From Faecalibacterium sp. An122 (GTDB lineage Bacteria; Bacillota; Clostridia; Oscillospirales; Ruminococcaceae): DNA of 51,006 nucleotides. The translations under genes were made by a program, and so were the position numbers. Each line of letters opens with the position of its first letter. The stretch's first letter is position 1. The notes beneath the pieces were generated by a model. The model did no database searches and had not been told where the DNA came from. It was given only the letters and a program-made list of their open reading frames with translations. Of this stretch, positions 6,676 to 13,761 are shown piece after piece. The stretch lies in contig NZ_NFLL01000017.1 of NCBI RefSeq assembly GCF_002160895.1, forward strand, positions 1-51,006, in the 5' to 3' direction.

Positions 6676-7491
6676 ATGATGGAAGGCATCTATTATAAGG
6701 AATGGAGCGCGGCCCTGGGCCGGGACATGGAGTTCAAGGTCTACGGCACGGCGGGCGTGCCGGTGCTGGCGTTCCCCTGCGAGGGGGGCCGGTTCTACGA
6801 CTGGGAGAACAACGCCATGCCCGACGCCGCCGCCTGGCTGATCCAGAACGGCCGGATTCAGCTGTTCTGCGCCGACAGCATCGACGCCGAGGGCCTGCTG
6901 AACGGGAGCCTGTCTCCCCGCCGCCGGGCCGAAATGCAGGAGAAGTACTTCTGCTACATCACCGGGGAGCTGGTTCCCCGGGTCCTTGCCCTGAACGCCG
7001 CCGGCAACGCTGCCAAAGCCGCCTCTGCGGCCGAGGCGGACAAGCCGGCCGAAAAGGCCGCCGCCCCCAAGCCGGTGCTGTGGGTGACGGGCGCCGACCT
7101 GGGCGCCTACCAGGCGGTGAACTGCCTGCTGCGGCGGCCCGAACTGTTCTGCGGCGCCATCGGCCTGTCGGGCCGGTACGACGTGGCCGGCCGGATGGGC
7201 GGCGCCGAGGACGATCTGGCCCTGCGCAACAGTCCCCTGGCCGCTCTGGCGGTGGGCCTGCTGGACAGCGCCGACAAGGCCGCCCTCCAGGGCCGGCAGA
7301 TTCTCCTGTACGCCGGCCAGGCCCAGGACGGCCGGGAGCCGGAAGCTCTGGCCTCCACCCTGGCCCTGGACGAGGCCCTCAAGGCCGCCGGCATCCCGGT
7401 ATCCACCGAGATCTGGGGCCAGGACGTGACCCACGAGTGGCACTGGTGGGCCCGGGCCTTTGACGTGTTCACCAACCGGCTGTTCAGCTGA
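6676..7491 (+). CDS. Esterase-like alpha/beta hydrolase, altered nucleophile
   Basis: 271 residues of the esterase D / PF00756-like group: N end YYKEWSAALGRDMEFKVYGTAG and FPCEGGRFYDWENN, then IQLFCADSIDAE, all family hallmarks. The nucleophile elbow, usually GCSxGAYH, reads GADLGAYQA, so the catalytic Ser is Asp141 (codon at 7096-7098). The downstream ALSGLYD-like segment (GLSGRYDV) and the C-terminal His (THEWHWW, His253) are kept. An Ala/Lys/Glu-rich insert (about 113-133) precedes the elbow. Start: AAGGAGG nine bases before ATG 6676; ATG 6679 is next. It may be a non-catalytic or re-purposed hydrolase fold. Substrate unknown. Confidence 0.75.
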   Translation: MMEGIYYKEWSAALGRDMEFKVYGTAGVPVLAFPCEGGRFYDWENNAMPDAAAWLIQNGRIQLFCADSIDAEGLLNGSLSPRRRAEMQEKYFCYITGELVPRVLALNAAGNAAKAASAAEADKPAEKAAAPKPVLWVTGADLGAYQAVNCLLRRPELFCGAIGLSGRYDVAGRMGGAEDDLALRNSPLAALAVGLLDSADKAALQGRQILLYAGQAQDGREPEALASTLALDEALKAAGIPVSTEIWGQDVTHEWHWWARAFDVFTNRLFS

Positions 7492-7505
7492 GGGAGGGAA
7501 AAACC

Positions 7506-8342
7506 ATGCCTGCATTCATCACCGGCGCCCGGGGCCACGACTTCGGCCGCCATACCCCCGCCGACCTGCTGGGAGCCATCGGGCAGGCAGGCTTCGCCTG
7601 CACCCAGCTGGCCTACACCAAAGCGGTGGAAGGGGTGTCCAGCTACAGCGACGTCACCCCCCAGCTGGTGGAAGCCACCCGTCAGGCCGTCCAGGACACC
7701 GGGGTCTCCATCGCCGTCTACGGCACCTATGTGGAGCTGAGCTATGTGGATGAGGACCGCCGCAAGGCCGAAGTGGCCAAGGTCCTGAGCCAGATCGGCA
7801 ACGCCAGGATTCTGGGGGCCCGCTGCATGGGCAGCGAGACCACCCCCATGGCCAAGCAGCCCGGCGTCCGCCGTCAGGATGCCCAGGAGGCCCTGCTGCG
7901 GAGTCTGGGCGAGATTCTGCCCGCCTGCGAGGAAGCAGGGGTGCTGTTCGGCATCGAGTGCGTCTACCACCACGCCATGAACACCCCCGAGGCCACCCGG
8001 ATGGTGCTGGACACCATGGCCAGCCCCAACCTGAAAATCATCTGCGATCTGGCCAACTACATCGGCGCCGAAAACGCCGCTCTGGACGACCAGCGCCGCA
8101 TCTGGGACAAGGTGGGCAGCTGGTACGGCGACAAGATCGCCGCCGTCCATTTCAAGGGCCAGGCCTTTAAACCCGACGGCAGCCACTATTCCACCAGCCT
8201 GGAGGATTCCGCCATCGACTATGCCGGCGGCTTCGCCATGCTGCGCCAGCTGCCTCAGGCCAGCCTGCCCGTCCTGCGGGAGGAGGCTGTCCCTGCCCGG
8301 GCCGCCAGCGACATCGCTTTCATGGAGCAGTTCTACAAATAA
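7506..8342 (+). CDS. Sugar phosphate isomerase/epimerase (AP endonuclease 2-like TIM barrel)
   Basis: 278 residues with the xylose-isomerase-like TIM barrel pattern: strand-end acidic and His residues in GIECVYHHAMNTPE (Glu and His metal ligands), LKIICDLANY (Asp) and IAAVHFKGQAF (His). These ligand positions suit a divalent metal such as Mn or Mg. The C end has LPQASLPVLREEAVP, the usual final Glu-containing strand. Members act on sugars, sugar phosphates or inositols, or are uncharacterised; no substrate can be named here. GAGGGAGG precedes the ATG, and the gene begins 14 bases after the esterase-like gene, so they probably share a transcript. Confidence 0.82.
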   Translation: MPAFITGARGHDFGRHTPADLLGAIGQAGFACTQLAYTKAVEGVSSYSDVTPQLVEATRQAVQDTGVSIAVYGTYVELSYVDEDRRKAEVAKVLSQIGNARILGARCMGSETTPMAKQPGVRRQDAQEALLRSLGEILPACEEAGVLFGIECVYHHAMNTPEATRMVLDTMASPNLKIICDLANYIGAENAALDDQRRIWDKVGSWYGDKIAAVHFKGQAFKPDGSHYSTSLEDSAIDYAGGFAMLRQLPQASLPVLREEAVPARAASDIAFMEQFYK

Positions 8343-8368
8343 ATACCGCGGGGACCTCTCCCCTGTTT

Positions 8369-8418
8369 GCGCCCTGACCGGACGATGCACTCGAACGGTC
8401 GGGGCGCTTTTGTTTTTT
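8369..8418 (+). terminator. Intrinsic terminator after sugar isomerase gene
   Basis: GCGCCCTGACCG at 8369 pairs with CGGTCGGGGCGC (one G-T pair), loop of about 15 bases, followed by TTTTGTTTTTT. Confidence 0.88.
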
Positions 8419-8419
8419 G

Positions 8420-8830
8420 GATGGCGGGAGCAACCTGGAGTCCGGAGGGATGGTTTTCTTGTGCTTTGCTGCCCTACCTTTAACACTTCTTTTCTTTTTC
8501 GTCTTTGTTCGCTCCGCTGGGGCCAGAGGGCCAGGGAGGGGGTTTCGACTCCCCCTCCCTAGGCCCTCTGGACTCCCTACCCACCCTAACGACCAGGGTC
8601 TGAACCCTGGACCCAAAAGAAGTGGTCGCTCTGGGCAAAAGCCTAAAAAAACGCGACGGCCTTGGCCCGTTAAAACTTCGAGCGCTTACAAAAGACGGCC
8701 CGGTTTTTTCTTAACGGCTTTTGCCCGCCGCTCCGATTGGTACCATATGCTCGCCCGGGCGGGCTGGTGGTGCTATGTTTTCAGGTATAAGAAAAGACCC
8801 CGGTTCCTGATGGAAACGGGGTCTTTTTTG
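8420..8830. repeat. Hairpin-rich intergenic block (type D)
   Basis: No credible gene in 8343-8842. After the terminator come: an AT/pyrimidine-rich run; a very long hairpin with arms near 8523-8542 and 8551-8571 (CCAGAGGGCC and GGGAGGGGG against their complements); CCAGGGT-CTGA-ACCCTGG (8593-8610); and perfect 11-bp inverted repeats GGGCAAAAGCC (8633-8643) and GGCTTTTGCCC (8716-8726) enclosing 72 bases. This stacking of hairpins resembles the other dispersed repeats of the window, though only short words are shared (GGTACCATA, GCGCTT-CAAAA). Confidence 0.6.
8791..8830. terminator. Bidirectional terminator
   Basis: AAAAGACCCCGGTTCC-TGAT-GGAAACGGGGTCTTTTTT. T-runs on both strands; on the minus strand it ends the EamA gene, whose stop is 13 bases away. 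Confidence 0.88.
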
Positions 8831-8842
8831 TGGTTTTGGGGA

Positions 8843-9700
8843 TCAGGCCGTCTTTTGGCTTTGGGCGGTCTTGTCCTGCATGCCTTTCAGGACGTTGTAG
8901 CCCACCACGCCGCAGATGACCACCGCCGCGCCGACGAAGGCGAACCGGCCGATGGTCTCGCCGTAAAACAGCGCCACCAGCAGGGGATTGAGCACCGGCT
9001 CAATGCCGGACACCAGGCTGGCGGTGACGGCGGGGGTGGTGCGCAGGCCGATGGTCAGCAGGATGTAGGCCACCGCCACCTGGAAGACGCCCAGAATCAC
9101 CAGGCTGAACAGGGCGGTGGGGGCCAGAGGCTGTTCCTGCAGCAGGAAGGGCAGGCCGGTCACCGCCGACAGCACGTCACCCCAGAAGACCGCCGAGATG
9201 GCGTCGCTGTCGGGGAAATCGTTCAGCAGGAAGACGCCGCCGTAGGCCGCGCCGGACAGGATGGCCAGCACATTGCCCAGGGCGCCGCCGGCCTCCAGAC
9301 TGTCCACAAAGAAGAACAGCACCCCGCCGAACACCACCACGCAGGCGGCGATGTCCAGTTTCTGGGGCCGGCGCTTCCAGAACAGGGCCGAAAAGACAAT
9401 GACAAAGATGGGGGCGGTGAACTGGAGGACGATGGTGTTGGCGGCGGTGGTCAGCTTGTTGGCCACGGAATAGAGGGCGTTGGTGCCGAAGATGCATAGC
9501 GAGCCCAGGAAGATCCACCGGTTGAACCGGGGTTTGTGGCGGATGATGGCCAGATAGATGCCGATGACCACCAGGGCGATGAGGGTGCGTGCGCCGTTGA
9601 TGGACATGCCGTTCCAGGGGATGACCTTGATGCACAGACCGCCGATGCTGTACAGCAGCGCCGCCAGAAAGACGCATAAGGTGCCGGTGTGTTTGTTCAT
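8843..9700 (-). CDS. EamA-family (DMT) transporter
   Basis: 285 residues with ten predicted membrane helices in two EamA repeats. The first repeat starts GTLCVFLAALLYSIGGLCIK and includes GARTLIALVVIG; the second starts GNVLAILSGAAYGGVFLL and ends with ALFYGETIGRFAFVGAAVVICGVV, the conserved end of the family. Drug/metabolite transporter members export amino acids, nucleotide precursors or other small metabolites; the substrate here is not predictable. The ATG at 9700 has GGAGG upstream. It lies 62 bases after the alpha/beta hydrolase gene on the same strand and shares its promoter, ending at the terminator at 8791-8830. Confidence 0.9.
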   Translation of the reverse strand: MNKHTGTLCVFLAALLYSIGGLCIKVIPWNGMSINGARTLIALVVIGIYLAIIRHKPRFNRWIFLGSLCIFGTNALYSVANKLTTAANTIVLQFTAPIFVIVFSALFWKRRPQKLDIAACVVVFGGVLFFFVDSLEAGGALGNVLAILSGAAYGGVFLLNDFPDSDAISAVFWGDVLSAVTGLPFLLQEQPLAPTALFSLVILGVFQVAVAYILLTIGLRTTPAVTASLVSGIEPVLNPLLVALFYGETIGRFAFVGAAVVICGVVGYNVLKGMQDKTAQSQKTA

Positions 9701-9762
9701 GGGATGATGCCTCCGTTTCTCCGTCCCAAAAAGGTGATTTCGTGTTGCAGCAGGGCCCGGCG

Positions 9763-10581
9763 TCACAGCAGCGGGGAGAGCTTGCGGACAAAGAGGTCGA
9801 TCTGCCGGTTGACAAAGACCGGGTTGTCGGTGTTGGAGTTGTGGCCGGCGGCGGGCACCCAGACCAGAGGCAGGCCCTCGCCCTGGGCCCAGGCCCGGTT
9901 ATAGCGCTGGGTGGAGGCGGCGTGGTCCCGGATGCCGCACAGCAGCAGGGCGGGACAGTCGATCCGGTAGGGGAGGTTGGCGGCCATGGCGTCGGCCAGA
10001 ATGCGGAAGCCGTGCCCGGACAGGGCGGCGTATTCCGCATGGCCGTAGCAGTCCATCATCTGGCGCATCAGGGCCTGGCCGTAGGGGGTCTCGGCGCAGC
10101 CGATGGGACCGGCGCTCCGCAGCAGGTCCCAGGGGATGGCCTGGTACACCGGTTCGCAGTGGCGCAGCATCCAGATTTCGGCGCTGGTGGTGTAGGGCCG
10201 CTTGAGGGGGGCCGAATCAATGGAGATGAAGCCGGCGGCCTCGTCGGGATAGGTCTGGAGGAAGCTCTGGGCCACATATCCGCCCATGGACTGGCCGATC
10301 AGGCAGAAGGTGTCCACCTGTTCCTGCTGGAGGATTTTGTGGAGCCAGTCGGCCATGTCCCGCAGGGTGAAGTCCAGATGGAAGGGCCGGGATGCCCCGT
10401 GGCCGGGCGCGTCCCAGACCAGCAGGCGATACCGGCCCTCAAAGGATTCGATTTGTTTTTGGAACAGACGGTGGTCGGCGGTGAGGCCGGGCAAAAAGAC
10501 CAAAGTCATAGTCTCCGGTGCGCTGAAATCGGTCCAGTAATGAATATCCCCGCTGAGGGTAGAGAAGATGTGCTCCTGCAT
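9763..10581 (-). CDS. Alpha/beta-fold hydrolase
   Basis: 272 residues with a complete classical hydrolase core: oxyanion-side LVFLPGLTADHRLF, the cap-proximal LLVWDAPGHGASRP, the nucleophile elbow IGQSMGGYVAQ (Ser), a likely acid in LLLCGIRDH, and the catalytic His in AAGHNSNTDNP near the C end. Soluble, no signal peptide. Substrates of this broad family (esters, lactones, peptides, haloalkanes) cannot be assigned from sequence. AGGAGG precedes the ATG at 10581 and a good promoter lies just upstream; the EamA gene follows in the same transcript, hinting that product release and export could be linked (inference). Confidence 0.88.
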   Translation of the reverse strand: MQEHIFSTLSGDIHYWTDFSAPETMTLVFLPGLTADHRLFQKQIESFEGRYRLLVWDAPGHGASRPFHLDFTLRDMADWLHKILQQEQVDTFCLIGQSMGGYVAQSFLQTYPDEAAGFISIDSAPLKRPYTTSAEIWMLRHCEPVYQAIPWDLLRSAGPIGCAETPYGQALMRQMMDCYGHAEYAALSGHGFRILADAMAANLPYRIDCPALLLCGIRDHAASTQRYNRAWAQGEGLPLVWVPAAGHNSNTDNPVFVNRQIDLFVRKLSPLL

Positions 10582-10610
10582 GAAGCTGCCTCCTGGAATG
10601 TTTTTGACCG

Positions 10611-10639
10611 ATTATATCAGGTTTTGCATCCGGCTTCAA
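10611..10639 (-). promoter_or_regulatory. Promoter of hydrolase-EamA unit
   Basis: Minus-strand TTGAAG (10634-10639), 17-bp spacer, TATAAT (10611-10616), 30 bases before the start codon. Confidence 0.82.
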
Positions 10640-10648
10640 TCCAAACCT

Positions 10649-10794
10649 GCCTACTTTTTCGAGAAAAAGTAGGCAAAAAGCTTTTCACTGGGTACCATAC
10701 ACTTTCCGGGTCTCCGGCCGTTCCGCGGAACATTTACGCTCCGGCTCGCTCCCGGCGTTTGCGCCTGCGGCGCGGTGCGATGCAAGGTTTTGCG
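10649..10794 (+). repeat. Dispersed repeat B, copy 1
   Basis: Begins with a hairpin GCCTACTTTTT-CGAG-AAAAAGTAGGC (10649-10674), then a block (10681-10794) closely matching the minus strand of 24099-24214: shared words include TACCATACA, TTTCCGGGTCTCC, CGGAACATTTACGCTCCGG and CGATGCAA. The rest of the 414-base spacer (10795-10995) has no gene; it contains a perfect dyad GCACCGCA-GGAG-TGCGGTGC (10947-10966) near the end of the MerR gene, without a clear T-run. Confidence 0.75.
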
Positions 10795-10995
10795 TGGCCT
10801 GGCTTCCCGTCACGTCCGGACAGCTCCCTATATTTGCCCTGCGATAAACACCACGGCCATGTCCGTTGCAGAGAATTCGGGCAGCGGCAGCCCGGAGCTG
10901 TACCTCGGTTTTGCGCGCCCCCGCCTTGATGCACCGAACATGCAGGGCACCGCAGGAGTGCGGTGCTCCGGCCTCTTTATCAGCTGTTGGCCCTC

Positions 10996-11754
10996 TTACT
11001 CCGCCCAGCGGGCCACGGCCTCGGACAAAAACCGGGCGCAGCCGGGGAGATTGCGGTCGTAGTAGGCGGTGAAGCGGGGGTCTGCCACATAGAGGGCGGC
11101 GATGCCCCGGTGCTGGGCCGCGTCGCAGGTGGGAATGGTAAAGGCCAGCCACCGGCGGTGGAGCCGGGTCAGGGCCTGGCCTTCCGGCCCGTCAGGGGAG
11201 GCCCCGGACCGGACGGCGTCTTCCAGCCGGGCGAGGATTTCCTGGTCCAGGCTGGTCCATTCCTGATAGGCCGCAGGGGTCATCCCCCGGATGGCCTTGT
11301 GGGCGGCGTCCACTGGGCCGGACCCGTAGCGGCGGCGTGCCTCCGGGCCGTAGTCGGCCTCGTTGCGCCGGATGGTTTCCTCTTTGAAGGCTTCAAATTT
11401 CTCGTGGTCGTTCATGATCTCGTTCCTTTCCTGGGCGTCGATGGTCCGCTGGACCGAATCAATCAGCCGGTCCAGCTGGCGGCGCCGGGTTTCCAGGGCG
11501 GCCAGATGGCTTTTCAGGGCCGCCCGGCGGTCAAAGGAGGGGTCGTCCAGGTACGCCTTGATCCGGGCCAGCTCCACCCCGAGGGCCCGGTAATAGAGAA
11601 TGTCCTGCAGCCGGTCCACCTGGGCCGGGCCGTAGCAGCGGTAGCCGTTGGCCGCGATGCGGCTGGGCTTCAGCAGGCCGATCTGGTCGTACCAGCGCAG
11701 GGTGCGGGTGGTCACCCCCGACAGGCGCGACAGTTCCTGAATGGTGTATTCCAT
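10996..11754 (-). CDS. MerR-family regulator with TipAS-type ligand domain
   Basis: 252 residues. Residues 1-70 form the MerR winged helix (YTIQELSRLSGVTTRTLRWYDQIGLLKPSR, then GYRCYGPAQVDRLQDILYYRALG), followed by a dimerising coiled coil (LAALETRRRQLDRLIDSVQRTI). The C-terminal ~140 residues match the TipAS antibiotic-binding fold (FKEETIRRNEADYGPEARRRYG; YVADPRFTAYYDRNLPGCARFLSEAV). TipA-like proteins bind thiopeptides and other toxic compounds and activate promoters with overlong spacers. ATG 11754 has an AAGGAGGG site. Its own promoter has such a spacer with a centred dyad, indicating autoregulation. No efflux gene lies next to it. Confidence 0.92.
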   Translation of the reverse strand: MEYTIQELSRLSGVTTRTLRWYDQIGLLKPSRIAANGYRCYGPAQVDRLQDILYYRALGVELARIKAYLDDPSFDRRAALKSHLAALETRRRQLDRLIDSVQRTIDAQERNEIMNDHEKFEAFKEETIRRNEADYGPEARRRYGSGPVDAAHKAIRGMTPAAYQEWTSLDQEILARLEDAVRSGASPDGPEGQALTRLHRRWLAFTIPTCDAAQHRGIAALYVADPRFTAYYDRNLPGCARFLSEAVARWAE

Positions 11755-11777
11755 GGTGTGGTTCCCTCCTTGAGGCC

Positions 11778-11808
11778 AGTATAGCCGTTGACGCCGCGTC
11801 AATGTCAA
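11778..11808 (-). promoter_or_regulatory. MerR-type promoter with 19-bp spacer and operator
   Basis: Minus strand TTGACA (11803-11808) and TATACT (11778-11783), both near-consensus but 19 bp apart, the overlong spacing that MerR activators correct by twisting DNA. The dyad TTGACGC-C-GCGTCAA (11788-11802) lies within the spacer. This fits self-activation by the adjacent MerR/TipAS gene. Confidence 0.87.
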
Positions 11809-11847
11809 GCCCCCAGCGGGAAAAAAGCCCGGCTGTGCCCCGGACAA

Positions 11848-11880
11848 CAAAAACCGCCGGCCCCGGCGGGGGCTGGCGGT
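11848..11880 (-). terminator. Terminator after GH13 gene
   Basis: On the minus strand ACCGCCAGCCCC-CGCC-GGGGCCGGCGGT then TTTTTG; it closes the GH36-GH13 transcript. Confidence 0.85.
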
Positions 11881-11925
11881 GTATGGGGGAAACGCTGCCT
11901 GTGCAGAAAGCTGAAATTGCGTGTG

Positions 11926-13761
11926 TCAGCCCTGCTGCTGCAGCCAGAAGAAGCCGTAGGGCGGCAGGGTCACCGAGCCGGAGAAGGTCTTTTTCTTGCG
12001 TCCGGCGGCGGTCATGTCGCGGTAGGTGCCGGCGGGCAGGGCCACCTCGTGGGTGTCGCCGCCGAAGTTGAACAGGCCCACCAGGGTCTGGTCCCCGCCG
12101 GTGCGCACCAGGCCCAGAACGGCCACGTCCCCGGTGTCCAGGGTGCGGACCTGAGCCGACGCCTCAAAGGCAGGAATGGTGCGGCGGAGGGTTTCCAGCT
12201 GATGGAGGCCCTGGAAGATCCGGCCGGCCGGTGCGGTCTTGTCGGTGCGCTGGGCTGCCCGGGTCCAGGGCAGGGCGCCGCGATGGACGTAGCGGCTGTC
12301 GGCGGCCTTGGCGGGGTCGTCCTTGTAGGTGTAGTCGTTCAGCTGGCCGATCTCGTCGCCGCTGTACAGCATGGGGATGCCCGACTGGAACAGCATCATG
12401 GCGTGGAGGGTCAGGTCAAAGCCGATGGCGGTGTCCACCTGGGCGGGAGTCTGGGCCGACTCCAGGCCGCACATGCTGGCGGTGGTGCCGCAGAACCGGG
12501 CGTCGCCGGTGGTGGGGTCGTCGTTGTACAGCTCGCCCCGGCTGACACTGCCCTCGGTGCGGCCCTGGAAGAAGTCGTTCAGGTACTTCTTGTGGGGTAC
12601 CTCGTCCATGCCCCAGGTCTTGAGGGTGTCGTAGTCCAGGCCCCAGCCGATGTCGTCGTGGCACCGCAGATAGTTCAGGAACACATATTCCTTGGGCAGG
12701 GTGCTGACGCTGTCCAGCTGCTTGCGCAGCAGGCGGGTGTCGCGGGTGGCCACCGTGTGCCAGGTGGTGCACATGGTGGTGACGTTGTACAGCAGATGGC
12801 ATTCGGGCTTGTCCACCGTGCCGAAGTAGGGAACCACCTTCACCGGCTCCATCACCACTTCGCCCAGCAGGATGACGCTGGGGCAGACGATTTCGCCGAT
12901 CATCCGCATCATCCGGACGATGGTGTGGACCCGGGGCAGGTTGCGGCAGCTGGTGCCCAGCTCCTTCCAGATGTAGGGCACCGCGTCGATCCGGATGATG
13001 TCCATGCCCTGGTTGGCCAGGAACAGGAAATTGTACATCATCTCGTTGAACACCCGGGGATTGCGGTAGTTCAGGTCCCACTGGTAGGGGTAGAAGGTGG
13101 TCATCACATAGCGGCCGTCCTCCAGGCGGGTGAAGTTGCCGGGGGCGGTGGTGGGGAACACCTGGGGCACCGTCTTTTCGTACTCGGCGGGGATTTCGGG
13201 GTTGTCAAAGAAGAAATACCGGCTCATGTACTCGCCGTCCCCCGCCAGGGCCCGCTGGGCCCACTCGTGGTCGCAGCTGGTGTGGTTCATGACAAAGTCC
13301 ATGCAGACGTTGATCCCCTTGTCATGGCAGGCGGAGGTGAGGGCTTCCAGGTCCTCCATGGTGCCCAGGTCGGGCCGCACCGTGCGGAAGTCCGCCACGG
13401 CGTAGCCGCCGTCGTCCCGGCCCTTCACCGTGTTCAGGAAGGGCATCAGGTGCAGGCAGTTGACCCCGGCCTCCTGCAGGTAGTCCAGCTTGCCGCGGAC
13501 GCCGTTCAGGTTGCCGGCGAAGTTGTCGATGTAGAGCATCATGCCCAGCAGGTCACGGTGCTTGTACCACTCGGGCTCGGCCTCGCGGGCGGCGTCCCGG
13601 GCCTTGAGGGCGGCGCTGCGCATCTCGGCAAAGCGGTACATCTGGTTGCACAGCTCGGCGAACATGGAGCCATTGTCGTACAGCTCCATGTACAGCCACC
13701 GCAGTTCGTCGTGGTGGCGGGCCAAACGGGCCCGAAAGAGTGCGTCTTCCTGTTCGGTCAT
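11926..13761 (-). CDS. Amylosucrase-like glycoside hydrolase (GH13_4)
   Basis: 611 residues. The N-terminal helical region (RLARHHDELRWLYMELY) and the (beta/alpha)8 barrel follow amylosucrase closely. Catalytic residues are all visible: nucleophile Asp259 in IIRIDAV, acid/base Glu301 in ILLGEVV, and the HDD triad at 368-370 (RCHDDIGWG); NHTSCDHEWAQR and RGELYNDDPTTGDARFCGT match the sucrose-binding loops. Known members make alpha-1,4-glucan from sucrose and release fructose; some mainly hydrolyse sucrose. Beside an alpha-galactosidase, it would act on sucrose freed from raffinose (inference). The start overlaps the GH36 stop by 4 bases; no signal peptide, so cytoplasmic. Confidence 0.9.
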   Translation of the reverse strand: MTEQEDALFRARLARHHDELRWLYMELYDNGSMFAELCNQMYRFAEMRSAALKARDAAREAEPEWYKHRDLLGMMLYIDNFAGNLNGVRGKLDYLQEAGVNCLHLMPFLNTVKGRDDGGYAVADFRTVRPDLGTMEDLEALTSACHDKGINVCMDFVMNHTSCDHEWAQRALAGDGEYMSRYFFFDNPEIPAEYEKTVPQVFPTTAPGNFTRLEDGRYVMTTFYPYQWDLNYRNPRVFNEMMYNFLFLANQGMDIIRIDAVPYIWKELGTSCRNLPRVHTIVRMMRMIGEIVCPSVILLGEVVMEPVKVVPYFGTVDKPECHLLYNVTTMCTTWHTVATRDTRLLRKQLDSVSTLPKEYVFLNYLRCHDDIGWGLDYDTLKTWGMDEVPHKKYLNDFFQGRTEGSVSRGELYNDDPTTGDARFCGTTASMCGLESAQTPAQVDTAIGFDLTLHAMMLFQSGIPMLYSGDEIGQLNDYTYKDDPAKAADSRYVHRGALPWTRAAQRTDKTAPAGRIFQGLHQLETLRRTIPAFEASAQVRTLDTGDVAVLGLVRTGGDQTLVGLFNFGGDTHEVALPAGTYRDMTAAGRKKKTFSGSVTLPPYGFFWLQQQG

